This document shows positions 52,624 to 60,688 of a stretch of DNA of 64,000 nucleotides, piece after piece. Below the pieces are notes generated by a model. That model ran no database searches, was not told the origin of the DNA, and saw nothing but the letters and a program-made list of their open reading frames with translations. The number at the start of each line of letters is the position of its first letter. Positions within the stretch are counted from its first letter, which is position 1. Location of the stretch: the NCBI GenBank assembly GCA_012839745.1, contig DUMS01000002.1, forward strand, positions 32,537-96,536. Direction: 5' to 3'. Position numbers and translations under genes: made by a program. The DNA comes from Tissierellia bacterium (GTDB taxonomy: Bacteria; Bacillota; Clostridia; Tissierellales; Tepidimicrobiaceae).

Positions 52624-53841
52624 CTAAAACAATATTTCATCAATAGGTATATCATTTTCATCCTTGATAAAAAGCGTTGGTAACCCAATCTTTGGTATTA
52701 CATATTTTACCAATCCTTTTACATCAGCTGATTTAACTAAATCTGTATCAGGGCCAGAATTTTTATCTCCTTTTGTTTTAAATTGTACTCCTTCTTCATC
52801 AGTATCTAATATTTCAATAATTCTATGAGAAATAAGTATATTGCCTCTTTTAAACAGAATTATATCTCCTACTTTAAGAGTATTTATTTCATCCATATTC
52901 GAAATTTTTTTGACCAATATCATATCCCCTGGCTTTATTGTCGGTTCCATACTGCCTGTAGCTACTACTGATGGATAAATAGGAAAAACCCCAACTGCAA
53001 ACCATATAATCCCTATTGATATAATACTAGTAATAATCCAGCTAACTATTCCTTCTTCACCTTGTTCTCTTTTATTAATCTGTTTCGTTGCATTTAAGTA
53101 TATTGACTGGATTGACATAAGAAAAAAAATAGGACTTAATATTCCTATTAAAGCGGTTACTATCCATTGCAGATTTGGTAATATTGGAGATATCCAATGA
53201 AATGCCTGTATTATTCCAAAATATACAATAGACGGAACAGGACCACCTAAATATACTAAGTAGGATGCAAAAATATTATTTGAAAACTCTGGCGCAAAAA
53301 ATTCTGCAAAAAACTTCACTAAGGTTTCCAAATCTTTTAATTTAAGATATCTGCTCATATTAAAGCTTGTTAAGGTCATTAGTATTGCAATTAATATAAA
53401 TACCATATAATTTTCCTTTTTTGTATAGCTGTTTACTAGATAGTTCCTTATTAGTTCTCTTCCATATAATGCCGACCCAACGTAAATAATATTCATCAGT
53501 ATTCCACTTAGTGTGTGACTATATGGACTTTTCCCCAGACCATAAATAAAACCAGCGAACACATTTGTGCAAACATAGATGATTCCAAAAATAATAGACC
53601 ATTCAATTATTAGCTTTTTGCTTCTTATTTTCCCTTTATATTTAAATTGCCTAAAGTTTCGTATAATAAGGATAACACCTATCCATAGAATAGGTTTTAT
53701 AACATATAAAAAAATAGAACTACCTATATATTGGGGTAAGGAAGAGTTTTCTAAAAAATAGATAAAAAATAATAAAGATAAAATAATAATATTGTTTTTA
53801 TGTGACCTTTTTGTAGGCAAAAAATGCTCTACATTTTGCAT
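52624..53841 (-). CDS. SipW-like signal peptidase I with a large N-terminal membrane domain
   Basis: 405 residues, about twice the usual SipW length. The C-terminal third is a signal peptidase of the ER/SipW type: catalytic Ser in ATGSMEPTIKPGDMILVKK, His in ILISHRIIEI (in place of Lys), and FKTKGDKNSGPDTDLV. Before it lie about seven to eight transmembrane helices (residues 15-290) that bacterial SipW lacks; this part is not recognised. It probably processes the three SipW-type proteins encoded around it. Start ATG 53841 after AGGAGG. Confidence 0.88.
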   Translation of the reverse strand: MQNVEHFLPTKRSHKNNIIILSLLFFIYFLENSSLPQYIGSSIFLYVIKPILWIGVILIIRNFRQFKYKGKIRSKKLIIEWSIIFGIIYVCTNVFAGFIYGLGKSPYSHTLSGILMNIIYVGSALYGRELIRNYLVNSYTKKENYMVFILIAILMTLTSFNMSRYLKLKDLETLVKFFAEFFAPEFSNNIFASYLVYLGGPVPSIVYFGIIQAFHWISPILPNLQWIVTALIGILSPIFFLMSIQSIYLNATKQINKREQGEEGIVSWIITSIISIGIIWFAVGVFPIYPSVVATGSMEPTIKPGDMILVKKISNMDEINTLKVGDIILFKRGNILISHRIIEILDTDEEGVQFKTKGDKNSGPDTDLVKSADVKGLVKYVIPKIGLPTLFIKDENDIPIDEILF

Positions 53842-53902
53842 ACTTATCCTCCTCATATAAATTTTTAATAGTAGGATAAAAATTATCCTACTATTAACCT
53901 AT

Positions 53903-54208
53903 CTACTGGCCATCAATAGTTTCACCTGTTTCATTACTTTCCTCTGATTCAACTTGCTCATCTGTTTCTCCTTCATCCAGATCATATATTGGAACAAAAT
54001 ATTCAATTTCTTCTTCATTTGGTATGCTTTCCATCTGCTGCTTCATAAGCAATAGATGCTGTCTCGTTGTTTCTATATCTTCCAGATCCGGCAAAACCTC
54101 TATATTGCCTTCTACAGTTATTGTATCGCTCCAGTGCCCATATCCCCCAGATAGAATAAATATTGCAAATAATAAGCTTACAATAATTACTGTTATTTTC
54201 TTTTTCAT
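53903..54208 (-). CDS. Small secreted protein with SipW-type signal
   Basis: 101 residues. Signal peptide with FILSGGYGHWSDTITVEGNI, the glycine-tyrosine-x-W-x-D pattern of SipW substrates, then about 60 residues that are very acidic (EEEIEYFVPIYDLDEGETDE and on). No cysteine. It is too short for a full TasA domain and may be a truncated or accessory fibre component. GGAGG precedes the ATG. Confidence 0.75.
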   Translation of the reverse strand: MKKKITVIIVSLLFAIFILSGGYGHWSDTITVEGNIEVLPDLEDIETTRQHLLLMKQQMESIPNEEEIEYFVPIYDLDEGETDEQVESEESNETGETIDGQ

Positions 54209-54249
54209 AATACTACCTCCACTTTAGCCTTCAGCCTTCAAGATTATCA

Positions 54250-54774
54250 TTACAATCCCTGTTCAAAGTTATAACTCTCTACAAAAGAGTAGGTTTGTGT
54301 TGGATATAAGTCATTTAATATTTGGTCAATATCAAAGTTTTCATCTTCTCTATATAAAGAATGCACTGACATTGCACTTTGCATATAATTCATTAACTCT
54401 TGATTAGAATACTCTGGACAAATATCTAAAGTTATTACTTCTAATTCACCTGGCATTATAACAGAACCTGTATCACATAATACTCCTTGTACCGTTCCAT
54501 TATTCCTAACGGTGATGCTTACAGTTTCACCACTGCCTGCTACAACTTCTCCACTTATATTTATTGTCTTACCATCGTTAGATATTTCTACATTTAATGA
54601 ATCACTATGGATAGATTCAACTACGAAATTAAGCTCCCCTGTCTTGATTGATACATTGGTTTCTAATCCTTCATTCCATGCACCATATCCTACGCCAATG
54701 AAACTTAACGTTATTATAGCTACAATAAATATAGTGGACTTAAAATATGACTTCTTCTTTTTCCTTCTTCGCAA
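54250..54774 (-). CDS. Secreted protein with SipW-type signal, beta-sandwich domain
   Basis: About 174 residues. A very basic N-terminus (RRRKKKKSYFK), a hydrophobic stretch and the SipW-cognate motif GVGYGAWNEGLETNVSIKTG. A beta-rich domain follows, with GSGETVSITVRNNGTVQGVL and two cysteines (LCDTGS, DICPEYS) that could form a disulfide. Likely a fibre subunit or adaptor. TTG at 54774 has GGGGG about 8 bases upstream; the GTG at 54783 touches the site. Confidence 0.8.
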   Translation of the reverse strand: MRRRKKKKSYFKSTIFIVAIITLSFIGVGYGAWNEGLETNVSIKTGELNFVVESIHSDSLNVEISNDGKTINISGEVVAGSGETVSITVRNNGTVQGVLCDTGSVIMPGELEVITLDICPEYSNQELMNYMQSAMSVHSLYREDENFDIDQILNDLYPTQTYSFVESYNFEQGL

Positions 54775-54788
54775 ACTCCCCACCCCCG

Positions 54789-55406
54789 TTAATAAATGGA
54801 TAAATTGTTTACCAGTAAAGCTGCTTGGGTTCTATGCTCTAATTCTAGTTTGGATAAAATATTGCTGACATGCTTCTTTACAGTGTTTTCTGATATGTAC
54901 AGTTTCTTTGCTATTTCCTGGTTGCTGAGCCCTTTGCCCAACTCAATGAGCACATCTCTTTCTCTAGGTGTCAAACTGTCTAAATTGCTGTTTTCTGATG
55001 TACTTGCTATTTCATATTTAATGATTTCCGAATCAATATAGCGCTTCCCTCTTAATACCAGATGTATAGCATATATGATATCCTCTGCATAAGCTTCCTT
55101 TAAAACATACCCATCCACTCCTGCTTCCTTTGATTTTAAGAAGTCCTCTTTTTTCATGGAAGAAGTAAGTATAATAAACTTGGTTTTATATCCCCGTTTC
55201 CTTGAGGCTGTTACTATATCCAGCCCATATTCCTTTCCAAGGTACAGGTCTATTATAGCTATTTCAGGTTTTTCATTCATTATGAGCTCCATGGCGACCC
55301 TGTTATTGGATGCTTCCAATATCTTTTCTATATTTTCCTCATAAGATAGTGTTGATATAATACCTTTTCGCACCAATGGATGGTCATCAACAATTAGTAC
55401 TTTCAT
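54789..55406 (-). CDS. NarL/LuxR-type response regulator
   Basis: 205 residues. Receiver domain (KVLIVDDHPLVRKGI; phospho-Asp in IAIIDLYLGKEYG) and C-terminal LuxR helix-turn-helix (LTPRERDVLIELGKGLSNQE, then LYISENTVKKHVSNIL). Start ATG 55406 with GGGGG 6 bases upstream; it overlaps the end of the kinase gene. Likely controls the surface-protein genes that follow it in the same direction. Confidence 0.93.
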   Translation of the reverse strand: MKVLIVDDHPLVRKGIISTLSYEENIEKILEASNNRVAMELIMNEKPEIAIIDLYLGKEYGLDIVTASRKRGYKTKFIILTSSMKKEDFLKSKEAGVDGYVLKEAYAEDIIYAIHLVLRGKRYIDSEIIKYEIASTSENSNLDSLTPRERDVLIELGKGLSNQEIAKKLYISENTVKKHVSNILSKLELEHRTQAALLVNNLSIY

Positions 55407-56616
55407 ACAAAACCCCCTCTTCATTCCCTAACTCTTTATAAGGGATCGTAATTCTTATTTTTGTGCCTTTTCCTACAGTACTGTCAATTGTTGTATTCCC
55501 TCCAAAGGATTCGCCTATCTGATATAGATTTTGAATGCCTAATCCCCTTGTTTTACTTACAAGGACTTCATTCAAATCAAACCCTATACCATCATCATTT
55601 ATACTCAGTATTATTTGATCAGATTCTATATTTAAGCTCACTTCTATATTGCTTGCTTTGCCATGGCGTACTGCATTTGATATCCCTTCGCATATGGCTC
55701 TATACAGTGCTTTTTTACATTCACATGACAGCAATTCATCATCACCTGTAATGCTAAATGGAATAATGACATTATTAAGCCTCCTGGTTTCTTCAATATA
55801 ATTCTTAATATCAGTAATAAAACTATTAGAGCCAGATTTTTTCCAGCTAAGGCCATATATCTTTTCCCTAAGTTCCTTCATCACAGCAGCTATTGTATTT
55901 CTCATGAAATCAAGTTCGTCTTTGATATCCTCTTTGGTTAGTTCGTCTAAGCCTCTTATAATTGAAAATATTCCGCAGGATAAACCAAACAGCCTTTGCA
56001 GAACACTGTCATGTATTTCATTTGCTATTCTGTTCTGCTCTTCACTTAGCATCAATCTTTCATTTACCTCCTCTAAATATAGCCTTTCAAGTGTTGTGGA
56101 TATCAGTTCAGAAAGGAATTGAAGCTGGTTTATATTATTTCTATATATGATACTTTCCCTGTTGCTATTTATTTCACATCCAAGTATTCCATATCTCTTA
56201 TGAGTAGTTCTTATTGGCGTTATTGCATAGTTTCTGCCTAGAATCTGTATTTCCATAGGAACTTTATTCTCCAATACATGTTCTAAATCTTCTTCTATAT
56301 ATTTTTTAATTGCACTTGTAATAGCCTCATCATCCCTATCAATTACCAGCCTGTGTACACTCTCTGAAATATCGTAGTAGAATACTATATTACTATGAGT
56401 AATCTCTTTAGTATATCCATACAAAATATTTATCAATCCATCCTTGTTTCCCTGATTGGTTAGAATATTAACCGATTTATACAATGATTCTATGAGTTCC
56501 ACATATTCCATTATTCTCTGATTTGCCAATTCCAATTGGCTATTTACAAGCTTTAGAGCTTTATTTTTCTCTTTTAGCTTGGCTGACAAACATAACACAT
56601 GCCTGAACTGCTGCAA
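55387..56616 (-). CDS. Sensor histidine kinase, cytoplasmic part (3' part of a frameshifted gene)
   Basis: 409 residues. A coiled-coil linker (KLKEKNKALKLVNSQLELAN), then a GAF-like region (LIINILYGYTKEIT-type helix, VPMEIQILGRNYAITPIRTT). The HisKA_3 box follows, with phospho-His in NEIHDSVLQRLFGLSCG, and the ATPase motifs (GISNAVRHGKASNIEV, SINDDGIGFDL, RGLGIQNLYQ). It pairs with the NarL-type regulator whose gene overlaps its end. The membrane sensor part is encoded upstream in another frame, so this apparent TTG start at 56616 is probably not a natural N-terminus. Confidence 0.85.
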   Translation of the reverse strand: MQQFRHVLCLSAKLKEKNKALKLVNSQLELANQRIMEYVELIESLYKSVNILTNQGNKDGLINILYGYTKEITHSNIVFYYDISESVHRLVIDRDDEAITSAIKKYIEEDLEHVLENKVPMEIQILGRNYAITPIRTTHKRYGILGCEINSNRESIIYRNNINQLQFLSELISTTLERLYLEEVNERLMLSEEQNRIANEIHDSVLQRLFGLSCGIFSIIRGLDELTKEDIKDELDFMRNTIAAVMKELREKIYGLSWKKSGSNSFITDIKNYIEETRRLNNVIIPFSITGDDELLSCECKKALYRAICEGISNAVRHGKASNIEVSLNIESDQIILSINDDGIGFDLNEVLVSKTRGLGIQNLYQIGESFGGNTTIDSTVGKGTKIRITIPYKELGNEEGVLYESTNC

Positions 56617-57119
56617 CTACCATTATGAAGCTTAGTATAAGATTTGAGTACTGAATTGAAGGCCCTAAACTATATATATTTCCGTCATATCCGATAAACA
56701 TTGTCATGAGAAAAACCAGTATGTATGCCAGTAGGTTAAGATAACAGTAGATTCTTATTAAAAATATGGAACTAATTAAAATAGTGTTGAGAGTGTACCA
56801 TATAAATGGACTGTTAATACCTCCTGATGGTATCAGCAGAATTGAATTGCCTACTGTTTCTACAAAAAAGCAATACCTTTATATCCCTTTCGGATTTCTC
56901 TTTACTGAAATAAAAATATGACAATATTATGCTGGAAATGCTGAGACATATTATTATAAATACCTTTCTATAAATTGTGTGCTTAAAGCCATTCAGCAAA
57001 TAAAAAGTGGAAGTAATAAATAGGGGAAAATACCTATAAATGAATAATATATGTGATTCTTCCAGTTTGTTGCCCAATATAAGAGTTAGCCTTTTAAACA
57101 TCTTTCGTAACACATCCAA
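56561..57119 (-). pseudogene. Membrane sensor region of the same kinase, separated by two frameshifts
   Basis: From 57119 one frame encodes an N-terminal membrane part (YRYFPLFITSTFYLLNGF, IICLSISSIILSYFYFS). At a T6 run (56864-56869) the protein continues in the next frame: VETVGNSILLIPSGGINSPF, then several helices including LLAYILVFLMTMFIGYDG, ending VAAVQACVMFVSQAK. A second shift between 56561 and 56619 leads into the kinase frame. Each junction is restored by removing one base. Together they make a normal multi-helix sensor kinase, so the gene is broken, phase-variable, or carries sequencing errors. Confidence 0.75.
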
Positions 57120-57196
57120 CTCTTCTTTTAATAAATATATGGTTCATTATTTCAATTATATTCTCAGCTTTATAGATTATGTCCATCATTTATAAA

Positions 57197-57238
57197 AATA
57201 AAACCCAATTTATAATAAAATTATAAATTGGGTTTATT
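57197..57238 (-). terminator. Terminator of the EamA gene
   Basis: AATAAACCCAATTTATAA / TTATAAATTGGGTTTTATT long A/T-rich stem with T-rich tail, next to the stop at 57247. Confidence 0.75.
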
Positions 57239-57246
57239 TGCTAAAA

Positions 57247-58113
57247 TTAACAGGTTTCCCTGTTTGTATTTTCTTTTCTTGTTATATATACATTCCTCAT
57301 TATTATTGCAGTTATAACAATTATTCCTCCTATGATGGCAAGTATTCCTGGAGCTTCTCCGGTAAAAATATATACCCACAAGGGATTTAAGAGAGGCTCT
57401 ATAACAGTCAAGAGTATGGCTTCCAGTGCAGTGATGTATTTCAATGAGTTAACATAGAGTATATAGGAAATCCCCAGCTGAAATACTCCAAGAAATACAA
57501 TTATCATTACATTTTTGAAATCAAATTGTACCTGTCCCAAAAAGGGCAATGCTATAATGAATGTTAATATATTTCCTAGCCATGTGGTTTCTACTGCAGA
57601 ACCATCTTTTTGAAGCCTTAAGGCTACCGTAGCACTGGCCATGCTAAAGCCGGACAGTATGGCTATTACATTTCCCAAGGCTTTGCCACCTTCTATTCCC
57701 TGTATAAAGAACAAGCTTATTCCCAAAAAAACTGCAGCTATTGAAGCCAAATCATACCAGTGAATCCTCTCCTTCAGTATCCAAACACCTAATATGGCTA
57801 CAAATATAGGTGCAGTATACTGAAGAAGTATGGCATTGGCAGCTGTAGTAAGCTTATTTGCCATAACAAAGAACAATACTGTGGCAGCATAGGCAATTGC
57901 ACCTATTATTTGAGGCTTTGATTTTGTTATTTTGGGCTTCTTTATATAAGCAAGCATTATCAATGCTGATATCAGGCTCCTTGAGCCGGATATAGCAATT
58001 GGATTCCAATCAGACAGCTTAATAAGCAATCCTCCAGTGCTCCATAGAATAGATGCAATAACAACATAAGCAATTCCTTTATATCTATCGTTTTCAATAA
58101 TCTTTCTATACAA
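57247..58113 (-). CDS. EamA/DMT-family transporter
   Basis: About 288 residues, ten predicted helices in two EamA repeats (IASILWSTGGLLIKLSDWNP in the first, a matching GYAxxxLxxGY-type region in the second ending TGEAPGILAIIGGIIVITAI). The family exports or exchanges amino acids and related metabolites. The TTG at 58113 has AGGTG 6 bases upstream. Monocistronic, divergent from the MBL hydrolase gene. Confidence 0.88.
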   Translation of the reverse strand: MYRKIIENDRYKGIAYVVIASILWSTGGLLIKLSDWNPIAISGSRSLISALIMLAYIKKPKITKSKPQIIGAIAYAATVLFFVMANKLTTAANAILLQYTAPIFVAILGVWILKERIHWYDLASIAAVFLGISLFFIQGIEGGKALGNVIAILSGFSMASATVALRLQKDGSAVETTWLGNILTFIIALPFLGQVQFDFKNVMIIVFLGVFQLGISYILYVNSLKYITALEAILLTVIEPLLNPLWVYIFTGEAPGILAIIGGIIVITAIIMRNVYITRKENTNRETC

Positions 58114-58352
58114 AATACTCACCTCAAAATATACAATATAACTAACTCGAATATTGAATATTATACCATATTATTTGCTGCACTGATAAATAAATTTGTA
58201 TATGTAAACTTCATCCAATATAGCTAAATTACAGTAGTGGATTCTATTGAAATTAATGCAATTAGAAAGTTTACAGCTACATGATAAAGATATGCTTAAT
58301 TCCGTTTATTTAACTGTAATATTATGGTATATTAATGGATGAGGTGAGATAC

Positions 58353-59021
58353 ATGAAAATTGAGTACATACATCACAGTGGATGTACCGTTGAAACAGAA
58401 GATTATTTTCTTGTATTTGACTATTACAAAGGAGTTATTAACCTAAAGGATAAAAAAACCATCGTGTTTTCAAGCCACAGCCATCCAGACCACTATAACC
58501 CTGAAATACTTAGGTGGAAGAATGAGCATAATGATATAAGCTATGTACTAAGCAGCGATATAAATGTAAAACCTGATTCTAACGTATACATAATGGACCC
58601 CTATGAATCACTTAAGCTGTATGATGTAAACATAAAATCCTTTAGCTCCACGGATTCAGGGCTTTCATTTTTGGTTGAAGTAGAAGGAAGGAATATATTC
58701 TTTGCAGGGGATTTGAACTGGTGGATTTGGGATGAGGATGGCAAGGAAGAAAGGGTGGAAATGGAAAAGGCGTTTAAGGGAGAAATTTCAAGGCTTAAAG
58801 ACTATGAAATATATGTAGCTTTCTTCCCGGTAGACCCAAGGCTTAGAGAAAACTATTCCCTAGGAGGAAGGTATTTTATAGATGAATTGAAACCAAAATA
58901 TTTTATACCAATTCATTTCTGGAATAAGTTTGGCACCACTAAAAACTTTGCTAAAGAGATGGATGGCTCGTCAACTAAAATTATAAAACTATATAAGAAT
59001 AATCAAATCATTGAAATATGA
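58353..59021 (+). CDS. Metallo-beta-lactamase-fold hydrolase
   Basis: 222 residues. The metal motif is SSHSHPDHYNP (HxHxDH), a second ligand Asp lies in IFFAGDLNWWIWD, and the late His is in YFIPIHFWNKFG. The fold is that of UlaG/YtnP-like hydrolases; substrate unknown. ATG 58353 after GAGGTGA. Its original terminator was duplicated by the IS1182-type insertion and still follows it directly. Confidence 0.88.
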   Translation: MKIEYIHHSGCTVETEDYFLVFDYYKGVINLKDKKTIVFSSHSHPDHYNPEILRWKNEHNDISYVLSSDINVKPDSNVYIMDPYESLKLYDVNIKSFSSTDSGLSFLVEVEGRNIFFAGDLNWWIWDEDGKEERVEMEKAFKGEISRLKDYEIYVAFFPVDPRLRENYSLGGRYFIDELKPKYFIPIHFWNKFGTTKNFAKEMDGSSTKIIKLYKNNQIIEI

Positions 59022-59045
59022 AAAGCTGGGATATAACCCAGCTTT
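59022..59045. terminator. Left copy of the 24-bp target duplication; terminator of the MBL gene
   Basis: AAAGCTGGG / CCCAGCTTT with a 6-base centre. The identical 24 bp are repeated at 60651-60674 on the other side of the IS element. Confidence 0.85.
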
Positions 59046-59077
59046 CAGACTGAAGACAAAGTATAATAAATTAATAA

Positions 59078-59122
59078 AAAAAGCAGAAAATCCTTAAATG
59101 CAAAAAGGATTTTCTGCTTTTT
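59078..59122 (+). terminator. Hairpin in the IS left end upstream of the transposase
   Basis: AAAAAGCAGAAAATCCTT / AAGGATTTTCTGCTTTTT, 18-bp perfect arms with a T-run. It probably blocks transcription entering from outside. Confidence 0.8.
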
Positions 59123-59167
59123 TGTAGAATATATAGTATATAACAAATTTTTGAATGAGGTGTTATC

Positions 59168-60688
59168 ATGTTAACAACAAATAATTCTGATAAAAGAACT
59201 CAAGTAGAAATTACATCTATTGATCAATTAGTTCCTGAAGATCATTTAGTTAGAAAGCTTGATGCTTGTATAGATTTTAGTTTCATTTATGATCTTGTAA
59301 AGGATAAATACAGTACTGAAACCGGAAGACCAAGTATAGATCCTGTTGCTTTATTCAAGATTGTTTTCATCCAATATGTTTTTGGAATTAAATCGATGAG
59401 ACAAACAATATCAGAAATTGAAACTAATGTTGCATACCGTTGGTTTCTAGGATATGGTCTTAATGACAAAATACCTCACTTCACTACTTTTGGAAAAAAC
59501 TATGTAAGAAGATTTAAGAACACAGATATTTTCGAAAAGATATTCATGCACATATTGGAACAGGCAATAGAAGCAGGATTCATTAAATCTGATGCTGTAT
59601 TCATAGATGCAACCCATGTAAAAGCTAATGCTAATAAGAAGAAATTTAATAAGGTAAAATTAGAAAAGGAAGCTCGTAGTTATCAAGAACTATTAGATAA
59701 AGAAATTAATAAAGATAGAATTAAACATGGTAAAAAACCGCTTGATATGAGTAAAAAAAAAACAGAATATAAAGAAGTAAAGGAAAGTAAAACTGATCCA
59801 GATAGTGGGGTATTACGTAAAAATGAAAAGGAGAAATGTTATGCATATTCCTTTCACACTGCATGTGATAAAAATGGATTTATACTTGGAATAGATGTAA
59901 CAGCAGCAAATGTTCATGATAGTACAATGTTTGAAACACTATATAAACAAGTAAAGAAAAATATAGGTAAGAAACCTAAATATATAGCTGTAGATGCTGG
60001 ATACAAAACCCCACACATAGCTAAATTAATACTTGAAGAAGACATCAGACCTGTAATGCCTTATACAATTTCAAGAGGTAAAAAAGGATATTTTAAAAAG
60101 CGTGAATATATATACGATGAATATTACGATTGCTACATATGTCCAAATAATCAGGTATTAAAATATAGTACTACCAACAGAAATGGATATAGGGAATATA
60201 AATCGGACCCTAAAGTATGCATAAATTGTCCATATTTATGCAAGTGCACTAGTAGTAAAAATCATGTAAAAGTAGTAACACGTCATGTATGGGCAAAATA
60301 TATAGATGAAGCAGAGGAATTAAGATATACAAATACCAATAAAGAAATATATGCCAGACGAAAAGAAACAATTGAACGTGTATTTGCAGATATGAAAGAG
60401 AAGCATGGCATGCGCTGGACAACCTTAAGGGGATTAGAAAAAATAAAGGCGCAGGCGATGCTTGTTGCTGCTTGCATGAATTTAAAGAAAATGGCAAGTT
60501 GGATATGGAAGTCCAGAAAAAATGGACCTAATCCATCCAATCCATATGTAAATCTACATGGATTAATCGCTAATTTATACAGTTTTATTATTATTTTATT
60601 GAAAAACACGGTTTTCAAAAGAAAGAAAACCGTGTTTTGTCTACAAACTGAAAGCTGGGATATAACCCAGCTTTATCAAATCTTTTAA
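59168..60688 (+). CDS. IS1182-family DDE transposase, reading out of the element
   Basis: 506 residues. N-terminal DNA-binding region (ITSIDQLVPEDHLVRKLDAC) and catalytic Asp in VFIDATHVKAN. The second Asp is in YIAVDAGYKTPHI and the Glu in ERVFADMKEKHGMRW. A cysteine cluster (CYICPNNQ, CINCPYLCKC) sits in the insertion domain. It appears intact. No stop codon occurs before the element's right end at 60650. The last 12 residues (SWDITQLYQIF region) come from the duplicated target and flanking DNA. ATG after GAGGTG. Confidence 0.93.
   Translation: MLTTNNSDKRTQVEITSIDQLVPEDHLVRKLDACIDFSFIYDLVKDKYSTETGRPSIDPVALFKIVFIQYVFGIKSMRQTISEIETNVAYRWFLGYGLNDKIPHFTTFGKNYVRRFKNTDIFEKIFMHILEQAIEAGFIKSDAVFIDATHVKANANKKKFNKVKLEKEARSYQELLDKEINKDRIKHGKKPLDMSKKKTEYKEVKESKTDPDSGVLRKNEKEKCYAYSFHTACDKNGFILGIDVTAANVHDSTMFETLYKQVKKNIGKKPKYIAVDAGYKTPHIAKLILEEDIRPVMPYTISRGKKGYFKKREYIYDEYYDCYICPNNQVLKYSTTNRNGYREYKSDPKVCINCPYLCKCTSSKNHVKVVTRHVWAKYIDEAEELRYTNTNKEIYARRKETIERVFADMKEKHGMRWTTLRGLEKIKAQAMLVAACMNLKKMASWIWKSRKNGPNPSNPYVNLHGLIANLYSFIIILLKNTVFKRKKTVFCLQTESWDITQLYQIF
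60603..60638 (+). terminator. Hairpin near the IS right end
   Basis: AAAACACGGTTTTC / GAAAACCGTGTTTT, 14-bp perfect arms, inside the 3' end of the transposase reading frame. Confidence 0.7.
60651..60674. terminator. Right copy of the 24-bp target duplication; terminator of nhaC
   Basis: Same palindrome as 59022-59045, 15 bases beyond the nhaC stop on the minus strand. Confidence 0.85.

Larger units (their letters stand above)
59046..60650 (+). mobile_element. IS1182-family insertion sequence
   Basis: 1605 bp between two identical 24-bp palindromic copies. The ends form imperfect terminal inverted repeats (left CAGACTGAAGACAAA, right end inverted CAGTTTGTAGACAAA; 12 of 15 match). It holds one transposase gene, an outward-insulating hairpin before it (59078-59122) and another after it (60603-60638). 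Size and gene fit IS1182-type elements, some of which are known to prefer palindromic targets. Confidence 0.9.

Noticed and set aside
54789-54868. Response regulator start at 55424
   Set aside because: The in-frame extension before ATG 55406 has no ribosome site and includes the GGGGG site of the true start.
60249-60618. Long antisense open frames within the transposase gene
   Set aside because: They lie opposite a well-supported transposase, have no ribosome sites and no recognisable domains.
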